This document shows, in pieces, positions 1 to 7,966 of a stretch of 33,106 nt of DNA. A program made the position numbers and the translations under genes. Origin of the DNA: Thermoplasmata archaeon. Its GTDB lineage: Archaea; Thermoplasmatota; Thermoplasmata; Thermoplasmatales; GCA-001856825. The stretch covers positions 173,747 through 206,852 of the forward strand of contig JAGDXP010000002.1 in assembly GCA_023256475.1 (NCBI GenBank), given 5' to 3'. Every line of letters begins with the position of its first letter. Position 1 is the stretch's first letter. The notes beneath the pieces are model-generated. The model was not told the DNA's origin, did not search any database, and saw only the letters and a program-made list of their open reading frames with translations.

Positions 1-2047
1 TACCTGAAAGAGCCTTGATGATCTTTAAGATATCTCCGCCCTGCTGCAGATATAGGGATATCAACCTGCCGATTGCTTCTGAATATGCCTTTTCTTCAGA
101 TCCAGATTTTCCTACATTAACAAAGACTTCAACTGGTTTCCCGTTCTCATCAAAATTCACTGTTATGTATACTTTCCCGATATCTACTAAATTATAAACG
201 ATAGTTTTGCCGGTAAGGATCATAGGCCTTTCGTATTCTCCGTGAACCTTGGTTTCCTTCTTTGCCTCACTCTTTTCAGTTATCAATATGCCCTCCCTTG
301 AACCTTCTCTGTAAACGGTTATACCCTTGCAGCCTTGCTTCCAAGCTTCCATATATATATTTGCAACTTCTTCTACTGTTGTTTCACTGGGCAGATTTAC
401 TGTGGATGATATGGAGTGGTCGATATACTTCTGTATTACTCCCTGTAATCTGACTCTGAAAAATGGATCTATTTTATGAGCTTCTACGAAATAATCTGGA
501 AGGTCTTTCTCATCCTTTACCCCATAGAGTTCCATATACTGCTTTACCAGAGGATGATATACCTTAAATTCTGCCTTGCTCAATGATTCTGACCTTCTCT
601 TGTAGGAGAATGCAAATATAGGTTCTATTCCAGATGATGTTCCTGCGAGTATGGAACCACTTCCAACTGGGGGAATGGTGAGCATGGCAACATTTCTCAA
701 ACCGTACTTCTCTATCTTTTTCTTTAGATCTTCTGGGAGCCTCTGTATAAAAGGACTCTTCATGTGCTTTTCAAGATCGAAAGCGGGGAATGTTCCTTTC
801 TCCTTGGCTAGCTCAGTGCCTTCATCATATACAATTATCATTATGTTTCTGAAGAGATTATCCACAAATGCTACTGCTTCCTCGGTGTCGTATTTTATTT
901 TCATTTTAGCAAGCATGTCACCTAATCCAGTAAATCCAACCCCAATCCTCCTGCTTTTCTTGGCTTCCTCGGTTTGCTGCTTCAATGGATGTTTATAAAG
1001 ATTGTAATCAACCACATCATCCAAGAATCTCACAGTATATCTCAATGCCTTTTCTAGAGAAGTCCAATCAATTTCTGGATTCTCAAATGGATTCTTAACG
1101 AAGTACGAAAGATTTACGTTTCCAAGATTGCAAGCGCCATAGGGTTCCAGTGGTATTTCTGAGCATGGATTTGTTGTCAATATTTCCATTCCGTTATATT
1201 CTGATGTGCTCTCTCTCTTCATGGTGTCCCAGAATATTAAACCAGGTTCAGCCCAATCCCTGGCTGATTTAATCAATTCGTTCCATAGATCCCTGGCTTT
1301 CACTTTCTTTTCTATCCTGCCTACTTTATCGTTTTCGAACCTCAGGGTGAAATCATCATCATTAACAACCGCATTCATGAATTCATCTGTAATTTTAACA
1401 GAAATGTTTGCATACCTTACTGTTTTAAGGTCCCTTTTGACCTTTATGAAGTCGAATATATCTGGATGATCGACCCTTATGGTTATCATTAAGGCTCCCC
1501 TTCTTCCTGCCTGACCAATAGTTCCGGTTGTCTCAGACATGATGTTCATGAATGATACTGATCCAGTAGATTTCAGCGCCGCATTATTGACCGGTGCACC
1601 TTTTGGCCTCAAAATGGATATATCTGTTCCAACACCTCCTCCCAGGGAGTAAGTTCTAGCAGCTTCCTTTGTCCATTCAAATATAGCCTCCAGGGAATCG
1701 TCTCTTATTGGTATGACATAACAGTTATTCAAGGTTGCTCTTCTTCCATATTTTTCCTGTCCGGCGCCAAAAAGTATCCTTCCACCAGGAACCATCTTGA
1801 AATCTTCCAATAACCAATAGAAATTCTTCTTCCACTCTCCCCTAATGTTTTCAGGTTCAACAGAGGATATCTCTGTGGAAACCCTCTCCCACATTTCCTC
1901 TGGAAGTTTTTCGATTAAATTTCCTTCGCGGTCTTTCATAGCATATTTATCTATGAATATTCTTGCTCTCAACTCATCTCCGCCGAACCATGCCAAAGTT
2001 TCTTCAGGTAGTTTGTCAATCCTCAATCCACCAGCCTCATCTGACAT
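1..2047 (-). CDS. nrdJ: Class II (adenosylcobalamin-dependent) ribonucleotide reductase, N-terminal 682 residues, cut by window edge
   Basis: Reduces ribonucleotides to deoxyribonucleotides using a B12-derived radical; cytosolic, DNA precursor supply. The reading frame is open from the ATG at 2047 to base 1, so the 3' end lies outside the window. Visible landmarks: ATLNNCYVIPI with Cys109, GRILFGAG (89-96), SLGGGVGTDIS (134-143), and the radical-site block NPCSE (Asn293, Cys295, Glu297) followed by Cys306 in EPYGACNLGN. Cys109 and Cys306 would be the redox pair and Cys295 the thiyl site, by analogy with characterised NrdJ enzymes. No intein is seen. A TATA-like GTTTATAAC on the minus strand (2092-2100) and GGGTGG (2058-2063) about 10 bases before the ATG suggest a short leader with a ribosome binding site. 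The expected C-terminal cysteine cluster is beyond the window. Confidence 0.95.
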   Translation of the reverse strand, partial: MSDEAGGLRIDKLPEETLAWFGGDELRARIFIDKYAMKDREGNLIEKLPEEMWERVSTEISSVEPENIRGEWKKNFYWLLEDFKMVPGGRILFGAGQEKYGRRATLNNCYVIPIRDDSLEAIFEWTKEAARTYSLGGGVGTDISILRPKGAPVNNAALKSTGSVSFMNIMSETTGTIGQAGRRGALMITIRVDHPDIFDFIKVKRDLKTVRYANISVKITDEFMNAVVNDDDFTLRFENDKVGRIEKKVKARDLWNELIKSARDWAEPGLIFWDTMKRESTSEYNGMEILTTNPCSEIPLEPYGACNLGNVNLSYFVKNPFENPEIDWTSLEKALRYTVRFLDDVVDYNLYKHPLKQQTEEAKKSRRIGVGFTGLGDMLAKMKIKYDTEEAVAFVDNLFRNIMIIVYDEGTELAKEKGTFPAFDLEKHMKSPFIQRLPEDLKKKIEKYGLRNVAMLTIPPVGSGSILAGTSSGIEPIFAFSYKRRSESLSKAEFKVYHPLVKQYMELYGVKDEKDLPDYFVEAHKIDPFFRVRLQGVIQKYIDHSISSTVNLPSETTVEEVANIYMEAWKQGCKGITVYREGSREGILITEKSEAKKETKVHGEYERPMILTGKTIVYNLVDIGKVYITVNFDENGKPVEVFVNVGKSGSEEKAYSEAIGRLISLYLQQGGDILKIIKALSG

Positions 2048-2267
2048 ATCTCATCATCCACCCTTAGGTAAGTCTAGCTTATGCATCTATTGTTATAAAC
2101 AATTTTTCTATCCAAATTCTGATTACGTATGGGTCTGTTAGGCCAATCTATGTCCATACCTAAATTATCACAGTATTAGCAAGAGACCTCCATTAAATCA
2201 CGAGATTATTGGCCTCGCACCTCCAATTTAACTGGATATTGCGATTATGTGAGAGGATAATCCTAGT

Positions 2268-2285
2268 ATTATCAAAATTGATAAT
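2268..2285. promoter_or_regulatory. Inverted repeat, candidate operator
   Basis: ATTATCAA and TTGATAAT are exact reverse complements separated by two A residues. The element lies about 137 bases before the regulator ATG and 221 bases before the nrdJ ATG. Dimeric winged-helix regulators commonly bind such dyads, so it may be the site for the adjacent regulator, but that link is inference. Confidence 0.4.
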
Positions 2286-2387
2286 TTAATTATAAATTTT
2301 TCTAGGTAAAATTATCGGATTTACTTGATTACATAACCATTCTAATTCGATGATCCTAGGAATATTCATTATCAAAATAATTAAGAT

Positions 2388-2400
2388 AAAATATAAGTAT
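2388..2400 (+). promoter_or_regulatory. TATA box of the regulator gene
   Basis: AAAATATAAGTAT lies with its centre about 27 bases before the ATG at 2422, the spacing expected for a leaderless archaeal transcript starting at or next to the start codon. This supports 2422 rather than the upstream in-frame ATG at 2350, which would be 5' of the promoter. Confidence 0.6.
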
Positions 2401-2421
2401 AAAATTTATATTAAGAAGAAT

Positions 2422-2781
2422 ATGTCAGTTGGATTTACACCAGAGGATGAGAAGTTATCTGCCTTATTAATTCAAATGGGAGTTCCGAGGAATGTAGCAA
2501 AAGCGTTAGTTTATATGAAAGGGAAGGAAGAAGTTACTTCCGTTGAAATTGAAAAAAATGCAAATTTAAGGCAGCCAGAAGTATCAATCGCCATGAGGAT
2601 CCTTAAGGAACATGGATGGATTATGAAGAGGGATATTAAGAAAGAAGGAAAAGGAAGACCAGTTCATGGTTATAGACTTGCGAAGCCCTTCAATGAAATA
2701 ATAAAAGAACTGGAAGAGGAACAGAAAAAGAAAATTGAAGATATGCAAAACGTTCTCGGACAGATTCAAAATTTAGTTTAA
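2422..2781 (+). CDS. Winged-helix transcriptional regulator with C-terminal coiled coil
   Basis: A 119-residue protein. Residues about 10-85 read as a winged helix-turn-helix: a helical start (EDEKLSALLIQMGVPRNVAK), a likely recognition helix (RQPEVSIAMRILKEHGW), and a basic wing (KEGKGRPVHGYRLAKP). Residues 88-119 are a charged helix (KELEEEQKKKIEDMQNVLGQ) suited to dimerisation. The sequence resembles the TrmB/ArsR-like small regulators common in archaea, but the ligand and targets cannot be read from it. The start at 2422 was chosen because the TATA box is about 27 bases upstream; an ATG at 2350 would add 24 lysine/isoleucine-rich residues that look untranslated. It ends 5 bases before the convergent rpiA gene. 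It may control itself or nrdJ through the dyad at 2268-2285. Confidence 0.8.
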   Translation: MSVGFTPEDEKLSALLIQMGVPRNVAKALVYMKGKEEVTSVEIEKNANLRQPEVSIAMRILKEHGWIMKRDIKKEGKGRPVHGYRLAKPFNEIIKELEEEQKKKIEDMQNVLGQIQNLV

Positions 2782-2786
2782 TTTTA

Positions 2787-3449
2787 TTATTTAAACTCTG
2801 ATACTATCCCATCTTTATAATAAAGAACCACTGGATTGAAGTTTATAAAAATCCCCGTTTCAATTACGCCCGGAATAATTTTTATTGCGTTATTTATTTC
2901 TTGCAGCGATCCCTTTAATAACTTCTGGTTGAGCCTGCAGTCAATTATGTAATTACCGTTGTCGGTTATGAAATTACTCCTCAATTGACAGCTTAAGCCC
3001 ATTAAGTTGAGTTCTCTAATAATTTGCACATAAGAAAAGGGTAGAACTTCTATGGGGATGGGCATTCTTGACCCTATGCTCTGTACCAATTTTTCCTCTG
3101 TAACTATTATTATGTATTTTTTGGAATAGTGTGCCACGATCTTTTCCCTTGTTAAGGCTCCGCCTCCCCCTTTTAGAAGATTCCTATTTTGATCTACTTC
3201 GTCGGCACCATCTACGGTCACATCTATCTTTTCTATGTCGTTTATACTTACCATATTCAGGCCCACTGTTTTACCAAGTACTTCAGTTTCCATGGATGTA
3301 GGGATACACGTAACCTTCTGCGCTAATTGAGAGGCCCCCAGGGCCTTTATAAACTCGGATGCCGTAGTGCCTGTTCCTAAACCAACTACATCACCCGGTG
3401 AAATATATTTTAGTGCAGACTTTGCTACAACTTCCTTAGGGTTCTCCAT
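2787..3449 (-). CDS. rpiA: Ribose-5-phosphate isomerase A
   Basis: Interconverts ribose 5-phosphate and ribulose 5-phosphate, supplying pentoses for nucleotides. The 220-residue length is normal for RpiA. Family motifs: phosphate loop GLGTGTTA (23-30), VDGADEVD (79-86) with the conserved Asp residues, and KGGGGALTREKIV (93-105), whose Glu102 corresponds to the general base and Lys93 to the catalytic lysine. The start overlaps the end of the upstream 222-residue gene by 14 bases, so the two are almost certainly translated from one mRNA together with xerA. No separate promoter is needed. Confidence 0.96.
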   Translation of the reverse strand: MENPKEVVAKSALKYISPGDVVGLGTGTTASEFIKALGASQLAQKVTCIPTSMETEVLGKTVGLNMVSINDIEKIDVTVDGADEVDQNRNLLKGGGGALTREKIVAHYSKKYIIIVTEEKLVQSIGSRMPIPIEVLPFSYVQIIRELNLMGLSCQLRSNFITDNGNYIIDCRLNQKLLKGSLQEINNAIKIIPGVIETGIFINFNPVVLYYKDGIVSEFK

Positions 3450-4104
3450 ACTTAATCAGCGTCCTCAGAGGATCTAGAGAAAGCATAAAAGGATAACCTA
3501 TGGATGGTACAACCAGAAGTTCATTTTCCTTCTGATTAATATCCAGATCTATTTTCTCCTGTCTTAATCTCATTAGTAGGGCTATATTATAATCTAGTTG
3601 TGCGTGCTTAATTCTTTCAAAGAGCTCTAAACCTTCTTCAGTTAATTCATATATGTCGTCCTTAACGTTCCTTAAAACATCCATTTCAATTAACGGATTT
3701 ATTCTTCTTCCCAATGTGATTTTTGTAAAATTTTTTATTTCCTTAAGATTGATCCGACTATCATTGACAACTTTCTTCAATATGAAAAAAGATGCACCTT
3801 TAGAAGCATATGACAGAAGCCTCTTCATTTCCCTGTCAAATGCTGCATATTCAAAATATCCGTTAAATTCGTGATCATATTCTATCAATCTATTTTCCAT
3901 TAACTTTCTTGAGTGCCAGTCCACTATTTTCGCATCTGTACCTGTCAATTTTCCTACCCCAATATCAGTCCTTCCAGGAACCAGGGAGACATAGCTGAAT
4001 ATAAGTGGGAGTACCTCTTCTCTCAATAGCTCCTCGTCATAACCAGTGAAATCCAACACATCAGTAATTTGGTGCATACCTTTCGTAACTCTTTCTGAGG
4101 TCAT
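3436..4104 (-). CDS. Conserved-looking protein of unknown function, possible winged-helix DNA binder
   Basis: 222 residues, not recognised as a named family. The middle part (KEIKNFTKITLGRRINPLIE, then MDVLRNVKDDIYELTEEG) has the rhythm of a winged helix: helix, short turn, basic helix, then a beta wing ending in YELTEEG, as in many archaeal regulators. The N-terminal 70 residues (LPLIFSYVSLVPGRTDIGVG) have no recognisable motif. No signal peptide or membrane segment. It sits between xerA and rpiA, overlapping xerA by 44 bases and rpiA by 14, so it belongs to the same transcript. A second in-frame ATG at 4077 would reduce the xerA overlap to 17 bases and may be the true start; neither start has a clear ribosome binding site. 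A DNA-binding role is inference. Confidence 0.7.
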   Translation of the reverse strand: MTSERVTKGMHQITDVLDFTGYDEELLREEVLPLIFSYVSLVPGRTDIGVGKLTGTDAKIVDWHSRKLMENRLIEYDHEFNGYFEYAAFDREMKRLLSYASKGASFFILKKVVNDSRINLKEIKNFTKITLGRRINPLIEMDVLRNVKDDIYELTEEGLELFERIKHAQLDYNIALLMRLRQEKIDLDINQKENELLVVPSIGYPFMLSLDPLRTLIKYGEP

Positions 4105-4918
4105 TGCTATCTACATGAGTATATACTTGAGTAGTACTTATACTAGAGTGTCCCAATAGAACCTGAATGATCCTTATATCTGCACCGTTCCTGAGAAGGG
4201 AGGTCGCAAATGTATGCCTGAGAACATGCGGTGTAACCTTCTTATCTATTCCCGAAGATTTAGCCAGCTTCCTTATTATCCTTTCAACAGATATAGGGGA
4301 AATGTATTTGCTTCTCTTAGTGGGGAACAGGAAATCTGCTTTTGGATTTTGAGATTTTATTTCATGGATGTATAGGTTAAGGTCTGTCAATATGTTGTCT
4401 TTGAATAACACTATTCTATCTTTATCACCTTTACCAGATCTTATTCTTATGGATTTTCTGTTGAGATCAATATCGCTCAATTTGAGATGGCACAATTCAG
4501 AGACCCTTACTCCTGTATAAGCCAGCATTTCTATTATCACTTTATCTCTTAGTGTTTCAGCATTCTTTATTAAAGCCCTGACATCCTCATCTGTCAAATA
4601 TGTTGGTACTCTTTGAGGCCGCTTAGGTGGCTTTAACTTAGAGAGTTCATTCAAACCCAAAAATGTAAAGAAAGCTTCTAGGGCCCTTATGTGTAGATAT
4701 ACTGAAGATTTTGAATAACCTTTTTCTATGACCAGGTATTCCTTGTATTTCTCTACTGCTTCCATGTTAATTTTTGACTTATCATAACCGATGAACTCCA
4801 AAAATTTCTCCGAAACATACGAATACATTTTAACGGTGTTCCTGCTCTTTCCATTAGCAAGCATCCTGTTCCTGAACTTTTCCACGATATCTGCTTGCAA
4901 TATCTGCTGTTCTGTCAT
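4061..4918 (-). CDS. xerA: Tyrosine recombinase XerA
   Basis: Site-specific recombinase; archaeal XerA resolves chromosome dimers at dif-like sites. At 285 residues it has the standard two-domain Xer layout: SAM-like N-terminal DNA-binding domain (about 10-90, containing NGKSRNTVKMY) and catalytic domain (about 105-280). All active-site residues are present: Arg138 in TGVRVSEL, Lys163 in SGKGDKDR, His231 and Arg234 in HVLRHTFATS, His257 in LLGHSSI, and nucleophile Tyr266 in QVYTHVD. It is intact, Xer-like rather than phage-like in length, and first gene of a cluster with the 222-residue protein and rpiA, so a chromosomal housekeeping role is more likely than an integrase. A dyad at 4938-4960 lies in its promoter region. 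Confidence 0.93.
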   Translation of the reverse strand: MTEQQILQADIVEKFRNRMLANGKSRNTVKMYSYVSEKFLEFIGYDKSKINMEAVEKYKEYLVIEKGYSKSSVYLHIRALEAFFTFLGLNELSKLKPPKRPQRVPTYLTDEDVRALIKNAETLRDKVIIEMLAYTGVRVSELCHLKLSDIDLNRKSIRIRSGKGDKDRIVLFKDNILTDLNLYIHEIKSQNPKADFLFPTKRSKYISPISVERIIRKLAKSSGIDKKVTPHVLRHTFATSLLRNGADIRIIQVLLGHSSISTTQVYTHVDSNDLRKSYERYAPNY

Positions 4919-4937
4919 AATGATATAATAAATTATC

Positions 4938-4960
4938 TGACGAATTTAAGATTTTCGTCA
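4938..4960. promoter_or_regulatory. Inverted repeat in the xerA / acyl-CoA dehydrogenase promoter region
   Basis: Perfect 7-base arms TGACGAA and TTCGTCA separated by 9 bases. The dyad lies 20-42 bases before the xerA start, where its TATA/BRE would be, so a bound protein could block xerA initiation. It is not a standard 11-6-11 Xer dif layout. Confidence 0.35.
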
Positions 4961-5031
4961 TACAAATTAGCTTTTAATGAAGTTTTATATTCCTCACAAA
5001 AGAATAAATTCAAAAAAGTATACAGAATTGA

Positions 5032-6168
5032 ATGAAGTTTAATGAACAAGAATATAAATTATTGCAAGAAGTAAAAAAATTCTCTGAAACCAAGGTAAAG
5101 AAAAGAGCTGAGGAAATAGACCAGCGTGCTGAGTTTCCCACGGACCTGGTAAATGAAATGATCAATATGGGACTATTTGCGATGTATATACCTAAAGAAT
5201 ATGGAGGCTTAGGATACTCATTATCATCATTGATGGAAACTGTGAGGATCATATCAAGATATTGTGCATCCACTTCCTTGATTTTGGATGTTACTGTATC
5301 TCTCTTTGCAGAGCCGATCATCCAATTTGGTTCCCCCGAATTGAAATCCAAATATTTACCAAATATAGCCAAGGGCCATATAGGCGCACTTGCTATAACT
5401 GAACCTAATGCTGGCTCAGATGCAGTGGCAATAAAGACTGTGGCAAAGAAAAGGGGTTCCAGTTACGTAATTGATGGTTCGAAAACATTCATAACCAATG
5501 GAAAAGAAGCTAAATACTACCTAGTTAGCGCGATGACCAACCCTTCTTTAAGACATAAAGGTATGAGCCTTTTTGTTGTAGAAAGGAATTTCCCGGGTGT
5601 CAAAATAGGAGCAGAGTTCCATAAGCTTGGAATCAGAGGTTCGAGCACTACTGAAGTTATTTTTGAAAATGTGGAAGTACCCGAGGAAAATCTTCTCTAT
5701 AAAGAAGGAGATGGCTTTAGGATTGAAATGGAAACACTTAATGTGGGAAGGATTGGAATTGCCTCTCAGGCCATAGGAATCTCCGAAGGAGCACTAAGCG
5801 ATATTATAGATTTCGTAAAAACAAATCCGAAGATAAGGGAATATAATCAGTTCAAGATAGCGGATATGGTTAATAAGGTAATGTCAGCAGTAAGGAATTA
5901 TGAAGCAGCTGTGGAATATTCTGAATCTGGAAAAAACTCACCTACACTTAGTTCAGTATCGAAATTGTCGGCTGGGGACAACGCTGTTGATGTAACAACT
6001 ATGGCCTTGAGTATCCTGGGTTTGAAGGCTTTTGAACTTTCCTATCCCACAGAAAGGAGATTCAGAGAAGCAAAGATTACTCAAATATACGAGGGAACCA
6101 ATGAGATTCAGAGGTTGGTTATTTCAAGAGAACTGATTAAAAATAAAGAAAATTTCCTAGAGACTTAA
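5032..6168 (+). CDS. Acyl-CoA dehydrogenase
   Basis: FAD enzyme catalysing alpha,beta-dehydrogenation of acyl-CoA esters in fatty-acid or branched-chain amino-acid breakdown; cytosolic. 378 residues is the usual length. Landmarks: N-terminal helical domain with YIPKEYGGLGYS (52-63), the FAD-binding stretch ALAITEPNAGSDA (119-131), SKTFITNGKEA (150-160), the middle beta domain (KLGIRGSSTTEVIFENVEVP, 198-217), and the C-terminal IYEGTNEIQR (352-361), where Glu354 is in the position of the catalytic base. The exact acyl substrate cannot be told. It is divergent from xerA with its own promoter (TATA-like AATAAATT around 5003-5010, about 26 bases before the ATG), and it overlaps the convergent hydrolase gene by 12 bases. 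Confidence 0.95.
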   Translation: MKFNEQEYKLLQEVKKFSETKVKKRAEEIDQRAEFPTDLVNEMINMGLFAMYIPKEYGGLGYSLSSLMETVRIISRYCASTSLILDVTVSLFAEPIIQFGSPELKSKYLPNIAKGHIGALAITEPNAGSDAVAIKTVAKKRGSSYVIDGSKTFITNGKEAKYYLVSAMTNPSLRHKGMSLFVVERNFPGVKIGAEFHKLGIRGSSTTEVIFENVEVPEENLLYKEGDGFRIEMETLNVGRIGIASQAIGISEGALSDIIDFVKTNPKIREYNQFKIADMVNKVMSAVRNYEAAVEYSESGKNSPTLSSVSKLSAGDNAVDVTTMALSILGLKAFELSYPTERRFREAKITQIYEGTNEIQRLVISRELIKNKENFLET

Positions 6169-6984
6169 CTGTTCTAAATTATATTTCTCCACATCTAATA
6201 ATTTTACAACCTTTTTTGCGGGTTCATGTTCCAGTGTTATTATCCACTGTTCCTCATAAGCCTTTTCCAGAAGTTCCTTCTTTTTGTAGAAGGTATCCAT
6301 AGGATAAAGATCATAGGCCATGATATAAGCAGGTTTTATATGGCTGGCCGTTGGTAGGAGATCTCCAAAGTATATTACCGTCCTATTCCCAGCCCTTAAT
6401 ATTGGAACCTGGTGCCCCTTGGTGTGTCCGCCGGTTTTCATTATTTCCAATCCCGGAAATATCTCTTCATCCCCTCTGATTATCTCCAATTGTTCGTCCA
6501 GATTTTCAAAGTTCATATAATTGTAATTTGGCTTGGTTTTCTCATTTGGAAATTTTATCTCTTCATATGTATCTTCCTGCATGTAATACTTGGCATTGGG
6601 AAATGTGGGTACAATGGAGCCTTTGGCCCTCATTGTGGCCCATCCTGTATGATCCAGATGCCCATGGGTTATTATTATGTGTGTGACATCCTGCCTCTCT
6701 ATCCCCATAGCCTCCAGATTTTGAATTAAATTTCTCTCCCTCTTAATATCATAAATAGCCAACTGCTTTTCATCAAATTTATCCCCCATCCCAAGGTCAA
6801 CCAATGCTGTATATTTTTGATATCTAATAATCAGGGTATTTGTGCTCAATTCAATCCTATTCTGGTCATCTGGTTTGAAAAACCTTTGCCATATGGTCTT
6901 TGGAACCACACCAAACATTGCACCTCCATCTAATTTGAATGTCCCGTCATCGGCCATAAGAATTTCGTAATCGGCAATTTTCAT
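6157..6984 (-). CDS. Metallo-beta-lactamase fold hydrolase (lactonase-like)
   Basis: 275 residues, a single-domain metallo-hydrolase of the type that includes N-acyl-homoserine lactonases. Metal ligands visible: ITHGHLDHTGW (His107, His109, Asp111, His112), TGGHTKGHQ (His187), YFGDLL (Asp208) and LEHEP (His253), so a full dinuclear site is present. The real substrate is unknown; lactone or thioester hydrolysis are both reasonable. No signal peptide, so cytosolic. The gene has its own promoter: a TATA element inside the last codons of the upstream PurM-like gene at 7003-7016, about 26 bases before the ATG. Its 3' end overlaps the acyl-CoA dehydrogenase gene convergently, which alone does not prove a shared pathway. 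Confidence 0.88.
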   Translation of the reverse strand: MKIADYEILMADDGTFKLDGGAMFGVVPKTIWQRFFKPDDQNRIELSTNTLIIRYQKYTALVDLGMGDKFDEKQLAIYDIKRERNLIQNLEAMGIERQDVTHIIITHGHLDHTGWATMRAKGSIVPTFPNAKYYMQEDTYEEIKFPNEKTKPNYNYMNFENLDEQLEIIRGDEEIFPGLEIMKTGGHTKGHQVPILRAGNRTVIYFGDLLPTASHIKPAYIMAYDLYPMDTFYKKKELLEKAYEEQWIITLEHEPAKKVVKLLDVEKYNLEQLSL

Positions 6985-7002
6985 GAGTCACAATGTCATT
7001 CA

Positions 7003-7016
7003 CATATTATTTATTT
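7003..7016 (-). promoter_or_regulatory. TATA box of the lactonase-like gene
   Basis: Minus-strand AAAATAAATAATATG-type sequence centred about 26 bases upstream of the ATG at 6984. It overlaps the stop region of the upstream gene (stop at 7007-7009), so the hydrolase gene can be transcribed on its own as a leaderless message. Confidence 0.5.
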
Positions 7017-7900
7017 TTGAATAGTTCCTGTATAATATCTCCCTTAGGTCTTAAGGGTTTTCCATCTAGCAAAACATCGCTATCGCCAACTTCCAGCAAG
7101 ATATTTGGAATTTGGAGGGGTATTCTGTATTCGCTATTTGCAATCACTATGACAGCACCCGATGAACTAACTTCTACTGCTTTATCCACTGGCAAATTCA
7201 GAGCTATGATCTTTTCAAGATGTGAAGAATGCAATTGAAAACCGTGCCCCAGGACGTATGTTAACTCCAGAAGTGCCCTCGCTAAACCACCTTCAGCTAA
7301 ATCGTGGACGTAATATACTTTATTGTCCAAAAATGGAAGATATCTTTCGATACTTAGATCTGTAATTTTGGTCCTAGCCTCTAATTTATTCAATCTTTCA
7401 TAAAAATATCTGTATTCCAATCCCAGATTTCCCATTAATATAACCTTATAAGGTTTCTTTACTCTATTCAGAGAAAATCTTGGTTTTCTTGTTACTGATA
7501 GCAAGGATATGGACCCCGATATTCCTTCTTCTATATTTCCATAATCTCCGGTATGGCCTGCCAGCAATTTTATTCGTCTCAATTTAAGTATTTTCAGCAT
7601 GGACTCCATAAATTTTTCAAACTTCTCACCTGCACCCTTTATATTTTCGAAATCAATCATAGCATACTCAGGCCAAACTCCGGAAGTCAAAAAATCATTC
7701 AATGCAAATATGAAGGACAGTTGAGCATTCTCCTCGGGTTCGAGAAAATTATAGAACATCATGGGTTCGATTTTAGCAATTATATCAATCCCTCTCTTGG
7801 TTGTATGTGAATAATCCCAGCCAATACCATTATTCTTAACCATTGCAGATCTGTGCTTCTCTATAAAATAACTTAATCTATCCAATCCTATCTTTCCCAT
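7007..7900 (-). CDS. AIR synthase (PurM/HypE/ThiL)-like ATP-binding protein
   Basis: 297 residues resembling the PurM superfamily, whose members activate substrates by ATP-dependent phosphorylation. Supporting motifs: LLAGHTGDYGN (112-122), the nucleotide-domain segment HDLAEGGLARALLEL (199-213), close to the HDxxxGGL motif of PurM, SelD and HypE, and AVEVSSSGAVIV (241-252), equivalent to the GTxxxA-type C-terminal strand. The N-terminal glycine-rich ATP loop is less canonical (GIGWDYSHTT). It is probably one of the archaeal AIR-synthase-related proteins rather than true PurM; the substrate is unknown. It is divergent from queG with only 66 bases between the starts. The ATG at 7900 is the only obvious start. 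Confidence 0.72.
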   Translation of the reverse strand: MGKIGLDRLSYFIEKHRSAMVKNNGIGWDYSHTTKRGIDIIAKIEPMMFYNFLEPEENAQLSFIFALNDFLTSGVWPEYAMIDFENIKGAGEKFEKFMESMLKILKLRRIKLLAGHTGDYGNIEEGISGSISLLSVTRKPRFSLNRVKKPYKVILMGNLGLEYRYFYERLNKLEARTKITDLSIERYLPFLDNKVYYVHDLAEGGLARALLELTYVLGHGFQLHSSHLEKIIALNLPVDKAVEVSSSGAVIVIANSEYRIPLQIPNILLEVGDSDVLLDGKPLRPKGDIIQELFKNK

Positions 7901-7966
7901 GCATTTCTCAACATAATTTCTTTTAATCTATTTTTATTTATCATCCTGTTGATACTTGACTTTAAA

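Larger units (their letters stand above)
2048..2421. other. Intergenic region between nrdJ and the winged-helix regulator gene
   Basis: 374 bases without a convincing gene, holding the divergent promoters of nrdJ (minus) and the regulator (plus). It includes GGATAATCC (2255-2263) and the 18-base inverted repeat at 2268-2285. The A+T content rises strongly from about 2260. No RNA gene fold was recognised by eye. Confidence 0.6.

Noticed and set aside
4061-4918. xerA as a phage or element integrase
   Set aside because: It has the compact Xer length, no excisionase, no att repeats and housekeeping neighbours.
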